Assembly (NCBI GenBank): GCA_028023455.1
Contig: JAQFVV010012394.1
Location: forward strand, 21,408,900 to 21,472,899
Source: Epiperipatus broadwayi
Lineage: Eukaryota; Onychophora; Udeonychophora; Euonychophora; Peripatidae
DNA length: 64,000 nt
Direction: 5' to 3'
A model generated the notes under the pieces. That model saw only the letters and a program-made list of their open reading frames with translations, was not told the DNA's origin and did not search any database. The translations under genes were made by a program, and so were the position numbers. Positions 12,782 through 22,949 of this stretch are shown piece by piece. Each line of letters opens with the position of its first letter. The first letter of the stretch is position 1.

Positions 12782-12933
12782 TATTACTAGCTCTTCTACA
12801 TTATATAGAGTATGCAGGAAACTCTCAAACCCAAGTGCAAAATAGAGAGTTTGAAAAGATAAGAACAGCTGTCTTATGTGTTTGGTTTGAGAGTTTTTTG
12901 TATACTTTATATAACTTCATAGAGCTAGTAATA
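12782..12933. mobile_element. Foldback element (shared with 29.7 kb)
   Basis: Arms 12782-12834 and 12881-12933 mirror each other (TATTACTAG ... CTAGTAATA; AACTCTCAAACCCAAG against GGTTTGAGAGTT). The central segment TTTGAAAAGATAAGA...TGTCTTAT is also present in the larger foldback at 29.64-29.89 kb, so the two belong to one family. No ORF is relevant. Confidence 0.65.
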
Positions 12934-13629
12934 GTATTTGTATATATTCATCTTAAAACGATGTTTACACACACACAAAATATATATAAATACAACAAAA
13001 TATCCCTTTTTTTTTTAATTATTGAGGCCTATTATTTATATGTATTATAAAATTATCACAGCTTTTTTGATAGCTCAGTAAACTTATTATCATAAGTATA
13101 TTCTTATGCCATCATCAATCTCTTAAAAAAATTTAAGCAGTTCATGTCTTTGATAACATTCAAAATTAAGTTCATATTTCTTAATTGATTTAGACTGACT
13201 CTTTCTTAGTGTCAGTAATCTTCTCCTTCAGTAGATAGTCTATGTAACTGAAGGTAATGAAAGAACAGTTTTATTATAAATAAGCAAAAGTGACATCATA
13301 CATCATCACTATTCCTGGAGTGGCTACAGGACTTTTTCCACAGCTGGAAGAGCTTGATCATTTGGAATTCATCTGATGCACTTTGATTAACTTAACACAT
13401 GGTTTTCATCAATTTCCATTATACAGAAATTTATCATTGGAGTTGTGTTTAAATTAACATGAAAAATGTTTTTAAAATGGTAGTGAGGCAAGATACAATT
13501 GCTATAGCTCAGAATCTTTCCATGTTTGATGGGTTTTTTCATTTTTGCAGTTACACACTCTTGAAGTGCATTTTGACTCTGTTCTACATCTTCTACTTTA
13601 CTTATCCAGTGTATATAGCTACTTCCAAG

Positions 13630-14541
13630 CAGGGCCAGCCTGAGCTTGTTTGTCATTCCAAGAAAACTTTTTGTTGCACCCTATATTTCAGTACTCATGC
13701 AAGATTATTAAAATTTGACATTTTTTTATCAAATTTATCCGAAATAAATGATTTCTATTGGAGATGAAAATAAAATGGATTCCAAAATTTTTTATTTAGG
13801 AAAAAAAATACAGTAAAATATTATTTAAGAATGAAGTATAAATATATATTAAAAAAATAAAATAAAGACTTTAAAAATATCTCCTAGCTTTTTTTTTATG
13901 CAAAATCTCCAACAGGTGTGCAAGATTGAGAATTTTCGCTACTTGACTCTCTATTGAAATTGTAGCTAGTCCTGACAACCAACTTTGAGAAATTGTGCTT
14001 TTCAAATAACTTTTTATTATTTTCAATTTGAAGAAACTTCTCTCTCCTGTTGCTACTGACACAGGTATCATTAAAAGAATTCTCAGGGCCATAACAACAT
14101 TCAGTGCTAAATTATTTGTTAGAATAATTTCCTAAAATAATTTGAAATGTAGTCACTGCAAGATTCGGTGCTAAATTATTTTTTAGAAAAATTTCCTAAA
14201 GTAAATTGAAATGTAGTCTACTAATAACTATCTGTCTAACTTATGAGTTGACCTATTATGACTTATAACAATATACCCATAATTTATAAGTTTATTTTTG
14301 ATAGTCAAAAAATACATTGCACAGCATTTAATTAACTAAATATGATTGTTTTAAAAAGATAATATACTATTATGGTTTAAAAATAAACTATGTTTTAAGT
14401 ATCAACATTTATATTATTAGAAAAAATAAAAATCAGAAGTAAATAGTGATGGAAATCCATATTCAAAATCGAAATGCCGCCTCTCAAAATTTTGCTGCCC
14501 CAAGCAGTTGCCTGCTTTATTGTAGCTTCGGGCTGGTCCTG
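13630..14541 (-). mobile_element. Deleted hAT transposon
   Basis: Ends resemble one another in inverted orientation: CAGGGCCAGCCTGAGC at 13630 and GCTTCGGGCTGGTCCTG ending at 14541, like the CAGGGCCGGCCC... termini of many hAT elements. Inside lies a minus-strand hATC relic. No matching 8-bp duplication is visible. At about 910 bp it has lost most of the transposase. Confidence 0.65.
13871..14092 (-). pseudogene. hAT transposase C-terminus (hATC)
   Basis: The 73-codon frame begins MALRILLMIPVSVATGERSF and continues FKLKIIKSYLKSTISQSWLS, GLATISIES. The IPVSVA.GERSF.KLK.IK.YLRS.MSQ.RLSGLA..SIE pattern is diagnostic of the hAT dimerisation domain (ZMYM/zinc finger MYM-like hAT group). It stops shortly after a lysine-rich tail (HKKKARRYF). 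N-terminal domains are missing. Confidence 0.88.
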
Positions 14542-14544
14542 CTG

Positions 14545-15585
14545 ATAATACTCCATGAGAACATATCTTCCCATCAACCATAGTTTTTCTTTTCAAGGTT
14601 TTTTTTTTGTTTGCTTTTGCTTTATTTTATCTGGTAATTACCACTAAACAGTTGTTTTCCTTTCTTTATTTTAACTTTAATTAAATTTAATAATTACCAT
14701 TATTTAACATATTATCAGGTTCAACTTTAATTAAATTATTATATATATATAAAGATAAAAGTTTGTTTCCAACTTGTGGAAACTTCTATCTGTTTTATTC
14801 AATTTTGACCTTACACATATCAGTATTCTTTTTTTTTATCTCTCTATAAGAAAATATAAATTATTTATTTTAAACTCTTTCCTATGCTAATATTCACTGC
14901 ATAAAGACTGTGCGTGATTTTTTTTTAACAACATATATTTATTACTTTTTAAGATACATGTAGTTTTACAAAAGTTTTCATTTTAGTAAATCACTTTTAT
15001 ATAGAAAAATATTATTACTTCATTTTATTTCATCATTTGAGAAAATCTTCGCTTTTCATTACCTTTATTTGTTTTTGTTTTTTTAAATATTTAGTCTGTC
15101 TTTCTATTTGGGTTTAAGGAAGCTTGTAATATATAACAATGCCATACTTGGCTAAGTTCATGTTATTACAAAATATATTAATGCATTTAAATAATTAAAT
15201 AAAAAAAATTAGATTTGTGAAAAAAAATATTAAGTAATGTAGTTAAAATATTGAAGTAAAAAATATGTTAATGCAAATAGCTAGATTAATGACATATCAA
15301 ATTAATAACAATAATTGCAAAACAGACTTTAAAAAATAATAGGGGGGGGGAGACCAGTTGTAAGAGAGAAAAAGGTTATTCTTTGTTTAGTTTGACAAGC
15401 TAATCTATAGCTGAAAGTTGATGGAAAGTTTTCAGTATTAGCAATCTAACTCTCAGAATATCCCACTTTTGTTGGTGTAAAGTGGCCTAGGAATTTTTAA
15501 TAGACCATTTTAGTCTTATTATCATTTTGTAAGCCTTAAGGCTCAACTGGATAGCTGTAAGCTTTTTACCTTAAATTATAGAAAT
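14545..15585. other. Non-coding stretch, no feature recognised
   Basis: A+T-rich. A G-run lies near 15342-15351. No gene, inverted repeat or SINE seen. Confidence 0.4.
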
Positions 15586-15588
15586 AAT

Positions 15589-16237
15589 AAACACCTCCAT
15601 ACTTCCCCATTCTTTTTAAATTCATATAAATAAAGATACAAAAAATCAGATATATTAATCTTTAACTGAGGTTTAAAGTTTATATCTGTGCTAGAGATAA
15701 TCTCCAGTTTCGAAAATGATTAGTAATAATCATTAGTATATTTATCAGAAATGGATGGCGTCAAAGTTGTGAGTGGAGGAAGTTTGACAATGGTAAATGA
15801 AAAAGTAACAATTTACTTTAGATAAATACTTTGCATATAATAAAGATATATATGAGAGATAGTGACCTGGGCCAACTGATGAGTGCTGGTTCAGCACGAA
15901 ATGCATCTTGGGGGTCATTTGTCTTTTATTGTATCTTTATTTATATGAATTTAAAAAGAATGGGGAAGTATGGAGGTGTTTAACTTCGTGTGTGAATTTA
16001 CAAAAGGGACAGAGAATGGAGGTGAATAACTCCGTGTGTGTAAATTTAAAAAATCAGATATATTAATCTTTAACTGAGGTTTAAAGTTTATATCTGTGCT
16101 AGAGATAATCTCTAGTTTCGAAAATGATTAGCAATAATCATTAGTGCATTTATCAGAAATGGATGGCGTCAAAGTTGTGAGTGGAGGAAGTTTGACAATG
16201 GTAAATGAAAAAGTAACAAATTACCTTAAATTACTAT
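15589..16237 (+). mobile_element. Family A hammerhead unit bounded by 52-bp perfect inverted repeats plus second copy of its body
   Basis: A perfect 52-bp inverted repeat (15589-15640 and 15930-15981) encloses a body segment (15641-15829) and a hammerhead. The same body segment recurs directly at 16049-16237, 408 bp downstream, with only a few substitutions. Between them lie two short tandem units sharing GGAGGTG...CGTGTGTG (about 15973-16045). The arrangement looks like a partial tandem dimer of a ribozyme-bearing unit. Confidence 0.75.
15858..15920 (+). ncRNA. Type I hammerhead ribozyme motif, family A (core intact)
   Basis: CTGATGA is at 15876-15882, stem II is GUGCU-GGUUC-AGCAC (perfect 5 bp), and GAAA is at 15898-15901. 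The minimal stem III is AUGCAU, with predicted cleavage after C15907 (AUC). Stem I has CCAA (15872-15875) pairing UUGG (15908-15911). An internal loop follows, then GACC (15864-15867) pairs GGUC (15913-15916). This is the best-paired copy in the window. Confidence 0.85.
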
Positions 16238-16238
16238 T

Positions 16239-16416
16239 ATAAGGGACTTAAACACAGATTTTCAAACTCCCTTCAGCTATAACCTCTATCTCATACATCA
16301 GATACACATGACCACAGACACGTTAAAAGGTAGGAATGATCACACACGTGAAAAGGTTATATGAGGCACAGCGGATAGCTGAAGGGAGCTTAAAAGTCTG
16401 TGTTCAAGTCCCTTAC
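16239..16416. mobile_element. Foldback fragment with family A termini, no ribozyme
   Basis: Arms of about 42 bp (AAGGGACTTAAACACAGATT at the left, TGTGTTCAAGTCCCTT at the right) match the terminal arms of the larger family A elements at 16.75-17.31 and 46.5-47.85 kb, including the CTCCCTTCAGCTAT/ATAGCTGAAGGGAG block. The hammerhead-bearing interior is missing. Confidence 0.65.
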
Positions 16417-16849
16417 ATTTACATCTAAAACTCCAAGTATATAAGTTATACTTGTATTCAATCAAATATTAAATTGCTATTAGTAATTGTATTGAAATTT
16501 GTTTATTAATTATTATTATTTTTATATGTTATACTTTACTTGATATCCATAATCAGGCAAAACTCACTATATATATTGCCACATGTGATGTTTATATCCA
16601 TAATCATTTGAGCCATTAAACTATAGTTTGGGCTTTTTATTATTAAATTTTTTTATTATATATTTACTTTTATGCTCATCCAAATTATACATTCAGGTAT
16701 AAAATATATTACAGGTGAAAAAAACTCATTTTTTAAATAGTGGAATATAAATATAGAGGATTTGAACACAGACTTTCAAGCACTTTTCAATTATCTATAC
16801 TATCTCATACCACTGATACACATGACCACACACATGTAGAAAAGATAAA

Positions 16850-16915
16850 TAATCACCAATATACATATATCATGCTGAACCAGCACTCATCAGTTGGTCC
16901 ACATTATCATCTCCC
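16850..16915 (-). ncRNA. Hammerhead-like motif, family A, left arm
   Basis: On the minus strand: CTGATGA (complement of 16887-16893), a GUGCUG...CAGCAU stem II, then GATA where GAAA is required. CCAA/UUGG and GAUAAU/AUUAUU stem I halves are present. The A14-equivalent change probably abolishes cleavage. Confidence 0.65.
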
Positions 16916-17108
16916 ACACTTATATATAATCAGTGCTCAGTTATATTAAGATAGCAAATCTTCATACTTTAAGGGACAGGCTTCAATCTATTCCAACCTC
17001 CAACTCTTCAGCCATCTATACCACTGAAAATCTGATGATAGAAAGTCCAAATTCCATGCTGGTGCCAATATTACAATAACTGATCACTGATAATATGTGT
17101 GTGGGAGA

Positions 17109-17172
17109 TGATAATCGGGACCAACTGATTAGTGCTGGTTCAGCATGAAATACGTATATTGGTGATTATTTA
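17109..17172 (+). ncRNA. Hammerhead-like motif, family A, right arm
   Basis: The core reads CTGATTA (17125-17131; G8 is T), GAAA at 17147-17150, stem III AUACGUAU, with the cleavage position expected after A17158. Stem I is strong: CCAA (17121-17124) with UUGG (17159-17162) and AUAAUC (17111-17116) with GAUUAU (17164-17169). Confidence 0.7.
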
Positions 17173-17326
17173 TCTTTTCTATATGTATGTGATCATGTGT
17201 ATTGCTGAAATCAGATAGTGTGAATAGTTGAAGGGTGCTTGAAAATCTGTGTTCAAACCCCCTATATTTATAATTAAGCTCCAGGTATGTGAAGAATGCT
17301 ACATTTCAAATCTTATAGTGGAATAT

Positions 17327-18350
17327 TTAAGTATCTTGCAAGCTTTTTATTATTGTTGTTTACCTAATTTTTTTAAACTTATTTTTTAACAAAATTAATA
17401 CTTTCTTATTCTTATCTGTTGGGAAGGAATAACATTTTGATGATTTTTACTAAATCATCAAAATAGTATTAACTTTCAATCTTAAATGCCACCTCTCCCT
17501 CATTCACTCACACATAATAAGAATCAATACTGTACTCTTGTAAACATAGGAGCCTCTTTTTTTCTAGATAAGCTTAGGATTTGTTTATCTGAGAAGTAAA
17601 GTTAAAATTCCAAACATGGTATACTAGTCAGGTGATTAAAATGGTAAAACATACCGTTAAATAGATAGTGTACTGAAGGAAAAATGACTCTCCAACAATC
17701 TTTCACAAAGAAGTAATGAAGGAGAAAACAGTACTCATCAGGTTAGCTAATTAATATGTAGCTAATGTTCATGCATTTTCCACCCATGTTTTATTCTTTA
17801 CCTAAAAATAGGTGAATATCCATTTACTGACCAATATTTGTTTAGTTGGGTTGGCTATGGGTCAGCTATCTAAAAGAAAAATGCCATTTTTAAAAAATAA
17901 TATCACTTGAAATGAATTCAAACCTGGTCATAAGTATGGTGAATATTCTACATTGTACTATAGGGCTCTGAACAAAACATGTCATGACGTTCCCTACTAA
18001 ACATTGTCTTACTTATATTACAAACCCATATAATGTAAGCTTGAATCATTAATGGAAACTAGATAAGTGTTATTTGTATCTGCATTCACTGACTAGTTTC
18101 TAACTTGTGGATTTCTTGAGTTATTAGCAGATATCATCAAGAGGTTATTCCATCTCCACATACACACAGTGTGATTATCTGAATCTGAAAAATGGAATTT
18201 AATGACCCCTGCCTTATATACCTGTGACTAAACCTTAAAATATAAACCATGCACATGCAACAGTAAAACTGGAAAACTGTGAAGCCATAAATGAATCTAT
18301 TTTCTGCTTGAAATTTATTTAGATTTCTTTATAATGATTTTCTAGCTAAC
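17327..18350. other. Non-coding stretch with a small family C scrap
   Basis: No gene recognised. GACTAGTTTCTAACTTGTGG near 18091-18110 resembles the family C ribozyme region (GACTAGTTTCTAGCTTGTG), probably a truncated scrap. Confidence 0.4.
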
Positions 18351-18355
18351 AGTCC

Positions 18356-18720
18356 CAGGGCTAGATTTACAATAAGACGACCCAAGGTGACTGCTTAGAA
18401 GTGCCTGAACAATGGGGCAGTTGCCAATTGTCAATTGATGTTCTCTTATATATATGCCAATATAAATTAGAAAACATCGTTCCAACATTTATTTATCTCA
18501 TTGCAAATATTCGCAACATTACCATTATCAGACATTTCAGAAAGAAGTTTTTCAAAAATTAAAATTAATAAAAACATACATTCAATTGACTGACTACAGC
18601 CCAAGAAAGACTGACTGGTCTAGCATTGATATCAATTGAACATGGAATCGTGGCTTATCTTGATGTTGATATAATAATTCAAACATTCTCAAGAGCAAAG
18701 GGACGAAAATTTAATTAAGT
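18356..18720 (+). pseudogene. hAT relic: terminus plus hATC fragment
   Basis: CAGGGCTAGATTTACAATAA at 18356 resembles the CAGGGCCGGATTTAC... terminus of hAT elements. About 130 bp downstream a broken frame reads LPLSDISERSFSKIKINKN, then, after a frameshift, RLTGLALISIEHGIVAYLD. This matches the GERSFSKLKLIK...RLSGLA..SIE hATC signature. No right terminus was found, so the copy appears 3'-truncated as well as internally deleted. Confidence 0.7.
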
Positions 18721-18867
18721 TGCAATGTGTATTTAACTTTAATTGTAAAAGTATTATTCATATGCTAATGAATTATTGATGTTTAATATGGTTAAAGTTT
18801 TGCAATTTTAATACGATATTGTTTGTTAATATAAAAAGTCAATAACTTTTTACTTATTTCAAATTTG

Positions 18868-19260
18868 CGAGTTTCAAACTCAGACTTCCACACGATCCAC
18901 AACTCTCAGTGCCATCTTATAATGCTGACCCACCTGATCACACACATGAAATGGAAGGCTGAAGAGTTATGGGTTAGAGTAGTTTGAAGCCTGTCCATTA
19001 AAGTATGAAGATTGGCTATTTTAATATAAAGCTGAGTACTGATTGTATACATGTGTGGAGAAGGTAATCTGGATCAACTGATGAGTGCTGGTTTAGCACG
19101 AAATACTTATATTGGTAATTATTTATCTTTTCAATATGTGTGTGATCAGGTGGGTTAGCATTATAAGATGGCACTGAGAGTTATGGATCATGTGAATGTC
19201 TGAGTTCGAATCTCGCATATATTGCATATATAAATGCAGGTGTTAAGCTTGTATAATGTA
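18868..19260 (+). mobile_element. Family A foldback element with one intact-core hammerhead
   Basis: Flanked by a perfect 14-bp duplication TTATTTCAAATTTG (18854-18867 and 19261-19274). Terminal arms of about 75 bp are inverted copies (CAAACTCAGAC ... GTCTGAGTTCGAATCTC). The right arm contains a tRNA B-box-like GAGTTCGAATCTC. The interior keeps the central sequence and one hammerhead of the longer family members. The clear duplication shows it inserted as a unit. Confidence 0.8.
19058..19126 (+). ncRNA. Type I hammerhead ribozyme motif, family A (core intact)
   Basis: CTGATGA is at 19078-19084, stem II GUGCU-GGUUU-AGCAC is perfect, GAAA is at 19100-19103, stem III is AUACUUAU, with predicted cleavage after A19111 (AUA). 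Stem I is UCAA/UUGG, then, after an internal loop, GGUAAU with AUUAUU. All catalytic core positions are intact. Confidence 0.82.
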
Positions 19261-19274
19261 TTATTTCAAATTTG

Positions 19275-20190
19275 TTTATATTTGGCTATGCTTATGTAAG
19301 TTCATATTGATAGGGGTTGCATGAGTTTTTCTTTGCCTATGGGCGCGAGATACTCTTGCACCGGTCATGAAAAGTCCTTAAAAAAAATTATACACTAATT
19401 AAAAATTGAAGTGTAACTGAAATTAAGAAAATAGTTATTAAACAAAGAAACATATAAAGTACTACTTATTTTCTAGCTTTAAAAAAAAACAAAAAACTTT
19501 ATTATTACAAAATAATGACATTTAAAAATACTAAGACCCATATGGGTCAAAAATATAATAATAACAACACCGACAACTCAGCTATTATTGTCATTAGAAA
19601 TACGTAGAAGAAATAAATCTTTACACATTTAGAAAATAAACGTCGCAAACAAAACTTACTAGATTAGCGAAAAGAATTTGCGTACTCTAGTATTTTTATA
19701 TAGATTAATTTAAAATAATCAAATCATTATGCATTTGTTGGTTTTAATATTAATCTCTTTTTACTTTCTAAATCATAATTTCATTTTTTATTACTAATTA
19801 TTTGATTCACTTGCTTTCTGTTTTAATGCAATTACATCATCTTTTTCTTGATTTTTGCCATTATATTTTCTATTACTTCTGTTGTTAATTTTTTATTAAA
19901 ATCTCAGGCTGTTATTTCGTTGTAGAGATATAAGTAACGGTAGACAAAAGAGAAACGGATTAATGTAAACAATAACATTAGTTTGTAGAATTTGTAACAA
20001 TGATTATTTTTTTTCGGATTTAAGCTGTTTTTAAATAGCATCGAATTTAAAAAACGAAATTCTAATGGCAAGCTTTTACACTTTACAGGCAATCACTTAA
20101 AATTGAGAAAAGTTCAAGAAAAAGAATTCAATTAAAAAAGAACACCCATGCTTGAATCTCCATCCTGCACCAAATATTCTTTGATGCCTC
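19275..20190. other. Non-coding stretch, no feature recognised
   Basis: A+T-rich. A slightly GC-richer patch occurs at about 19310-19370, which I cannot assign. Confidence 0.35.
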
Positions 20191-20207
20191 AAGTCAAAAT
20201 AAATCTG

Positions 20208-20308
20208 TCTTGCGTTGTTAGCCGAGAGATATCGCAGCTGCCATGCAAGCAAGTAGTTGGTTGCAGACGGTTGTGGGTTCGCGTCCCGGCCGATGCTATG
20301 ACATATGA
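20208..20308 (+). repeat. 101-bp tRNA-derived SINE with 17-bp target duplication
   Basis: Flanked by identical AAGTCAAAATAAATCTG (20191-20207 and 20309-20325). The insert has a tRNA-like head with an A-box-like GTTAGCCGAGAG, a B-box GGGTTCGCGTCCC and a CCGATGC acceptor-like end, followed by CTATGACATATGA. The same head-plus-tail organisation is seen at 30.7 kb (minus) and 48.2 kb (plus). The exact duplication marks it as a retroposed insertion, not a resident tRNA gene. Confidence 0.85.
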
Positions 20309-20325
20309 AAGTCAAAATAAATCTG

Positions 20326-22250
20326 AAGGATATTGCATTTCTAATTTCATGTCAACTCATAAAAAAATGCTGTTAGCACAAGGGGAAAAATTACCATACT
20401 TTTCATAAGATGGTGGAAAAGAAGTGTTGTCATTTGTTGTAAAAATTGGAGTGAACCACACTGACAATATTTATAGTCAAATAAAAAATCTAAAAGAGTA
20501 TATGCCAGTGTCTAATGTAGAGTTTTTGGCACTATTAAATTGCTGGATTTGTAAGCTAATAATACTTTTTTTAACTTTTACTATGTATCTATGCAACTAT
20601 AGAATTTTGTATCATCACACATCTCTTGGAGCAGTCAATTAACATGATCCAGTATGAATAAATTTAAAACATCCTACAAAGTCTTCAAAAGTATTTTGTC
20701 TTTTTGATTATTTTCTGCAAAAGAATGAAGCACTTCTGGAAAAAGCAATTAAAGTAATTAATAAACTGTTCAGTTCCAATAAGCTGTAGATGATTTCAAT
20801 ACATATTAGAATCCACTTCACTACTAATGACTTATAAGTGTTGTTTTGACACACCTGATGCATGAAGGTGAGAAGCCACTTGGAGTTGCCTCATTATATA
20901 AAATCAGCATTATTTTTACACACATATGAAGACAAAAAGCCAATATTATATATCATCAAAACTATAATGCTGAGAAAACTTAAGGGCAGTTAGATAAGAA
21001 AGTGTCTCATCATTAGGAAGTCAAAACTGTTTTGATGCACTTGACATATGAAAATGTGAGGCTAATTACATATGACTTCAAAACTCTGTTCAATAGTGAG
21101 ATAAATTAAAGCCAATTAATAAAGAGATTCTGTTGATTATCTCACTATTTGTTTGAAAGGATATTTAAAACAATAATTAGTCATATTTTGATGTGTTATC
21201 AAGAAGATCAGATAGAGGAAAATCTCATCTGGAAAGATTGGTATAAATTATATACATATCCTTCAGTAATAATTATTGAATGATTTTTTTTCTCAATAAT
21301 TTATAAAAAGTTTGAACACCAGAGGCAGCAGTGTCAGATTACAATCCATGGATCTGGAACTGTAAAATCTGCCTTTTACCATTGATGAAACACTTTGCAG
21401 TCATTTATGGTTAATAAGATTATTTCTGCCAAACCAAATAAAACCTGGTTATGATCTTCTCCTAAAATGGTTTGAATGTTTATTCCTGTAATCTTCTCTA
21501 AGGCAGTTTGGAATGAGCAGGAATGTTTTCTACAGGAAGACTTGTTAATCCTGCTGAGATACTGAATCATTATTTCTCATAATGAAAAAATTAAGGTTAT
21601 GTAATTAGTACCTGAAGGTCATCCAGAAGTTATACAGGCAAAAACATTGACTCTTCACTATATATGATGGCAAAACAATAAAAATACTAAGAATTATGTG
21701 ACAATAATTATCAAAATAAAGCATAGCTGTCCAATAGGAAATATCTTCTGTAACCTCAGACTTCGAGGTTTTGAAGCACTTAGTTGTAACTATTTAAGTA
21801 TGCATATTTATAAGGTGCTAATTACATATCAACACTGAAAAAATAATTTCCAGGTTAAGAAAATCTTTTTCTCCACAGGCTACCTGAGATAAAAGTTACT
21901 TACAATGTCAACAACATTTACCTCATCAAAATTTATTAATTTCCTCAAAAATAGAACTAACATATATTTATTTAGTATATTACTCTGCATTGAATAGATT
22001 AATTAACTCAGCACTGGATAAAGGTAATGCTAGTTCCAGACCCTCTGTAGATGATGATGTCTAAGTACAAGACAATTTAGTACATGTATGGTTAAGAAAA
22101 AAATTAGTATGCTGCTCTTAAGATAGATAACAGCATGTAAAACATAAGACAGTCAATACAGATAGCACTCTGCCATCTTTAAAAATACATGGTCTCAAGT
22201 TTAAAAGAAAATATAATTCACAAATCAACATGGGCTAATGATAGGGTAAT
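20326..22250. other. Non-coding stretch, no confident feature
   Basis: Several 60-72 codon ORFs occur but show no family signature. GAGGCAGCAGTGTCAGATTA near 21322 faintly recalls the larger SINE family head. It is too weak to call. Confidence 0.35.
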
Positions 22251-22299
22251 AAAATACCTTAAAAAAATCTTTTATCACTCAAATTCTGCTTTGTTCAGT

Positions 22300-22420
22300 G
22301 TATTGGTAGAATGGCTGGTTTTAGAGCTCAACATCCACGAATTGTAGCCCAATTTTGCCATTTACATTGTTCAAATATCACATGATCTCACAAGCAAAAA
22401 AAAAACAAACATTTTATGTA
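22300..22420 (+). repeat. tRNA-derived SINE relic
   Basis: TTCAGTGTATTGGTAGAATG followed by TTTTAGAGCTCAACATCCAC and AGCCCAATTTTGCC matches the head and junction of the SINE family best seen at 60.5-60.9 kb. Diverged, no duplication identified. Confidence 0.45.
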
Positions 22421-22737
22421 ATTTTTTTATTCATGGAACAACTAAGTCTGAATTTCTTACCAAAATAATAATTCACAAGTCAAACTCTGAAAACCACATT
22501 GTAAATAATGTCCTGTTTGTCATATAAAGTTAGACAGAAGTCCATAAATAAATTACAGCTATTAGATAATATATAAACTTATTTATAGAATGCCAAGTCC
22601 AAATTATTGTTTGTGTTAGAATATTCAGATTTAGTTGATCTGTGAATAAGTTGACACATTTATCAAAAATACATATTTAATAGTAAATTAATAAACTACA
22701 CAGGCTTAAACCTGCATATATATATATATATATGTGT

Positions 22738-22945
22738 GTGTAATGTATGCAGGATTCAAACTCAGGCTTTCACATGACCCTCAACTCTCCTTGCCATCTT
22801 ATATTGATGACCCATCTGATCACACATATGTTGAATTATTTATTTTTTCAACATGTGTGTGATCAGGTGGGTCAACAATATGAGATGGCAAGGAGAGTTG
22901 AGGGTCATGTGAAAGTCTGAGCTCAAATCTTGCATATTTAATAGT
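22738..22945. mobile_element. Hairpin element: terminal arms of family A only
   Basis: Two inverted arms of about 85 bp (TTCAAACTCAGGCTTTCACA ... GTCTGAGCTCAAATC) meet around a short TTGAATTATTTATTTTTTCAA centre. Arms contain the GATCACACATATG and GGTGGGTCAACA segments shared with the ends of the element at 18.87-19.26 kb, but the hammerhead and interior are absent. It is an internal-deletion derivative of family A, preceded by an (AT)n/(GT)n run. Confidence 0.75.
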
Positions 22946-22949
22946 AGTA

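Larger units (their letters stand above)
16749..17314. mobile_element. Complete family A foldback element with two hammerheads
   Basis: Flanked by a 12-bp duplication ATAGTGGAATAT (16737-16748 and 17315-17326). The 566-bp element has inverted arms, each ending in a tRNA B-box-like TTCAAACCC/GGATTTGAA segment and each holding a family A hammerhead in opposite orientation (16850-16915 minus, 17109-17172 plus). Both ribozymes carry one core mutation. The centre holds AATGGACAGGCTTCAATC-like sequence shared with 18.95 and 46.77 kb. Confidence 0.75.
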
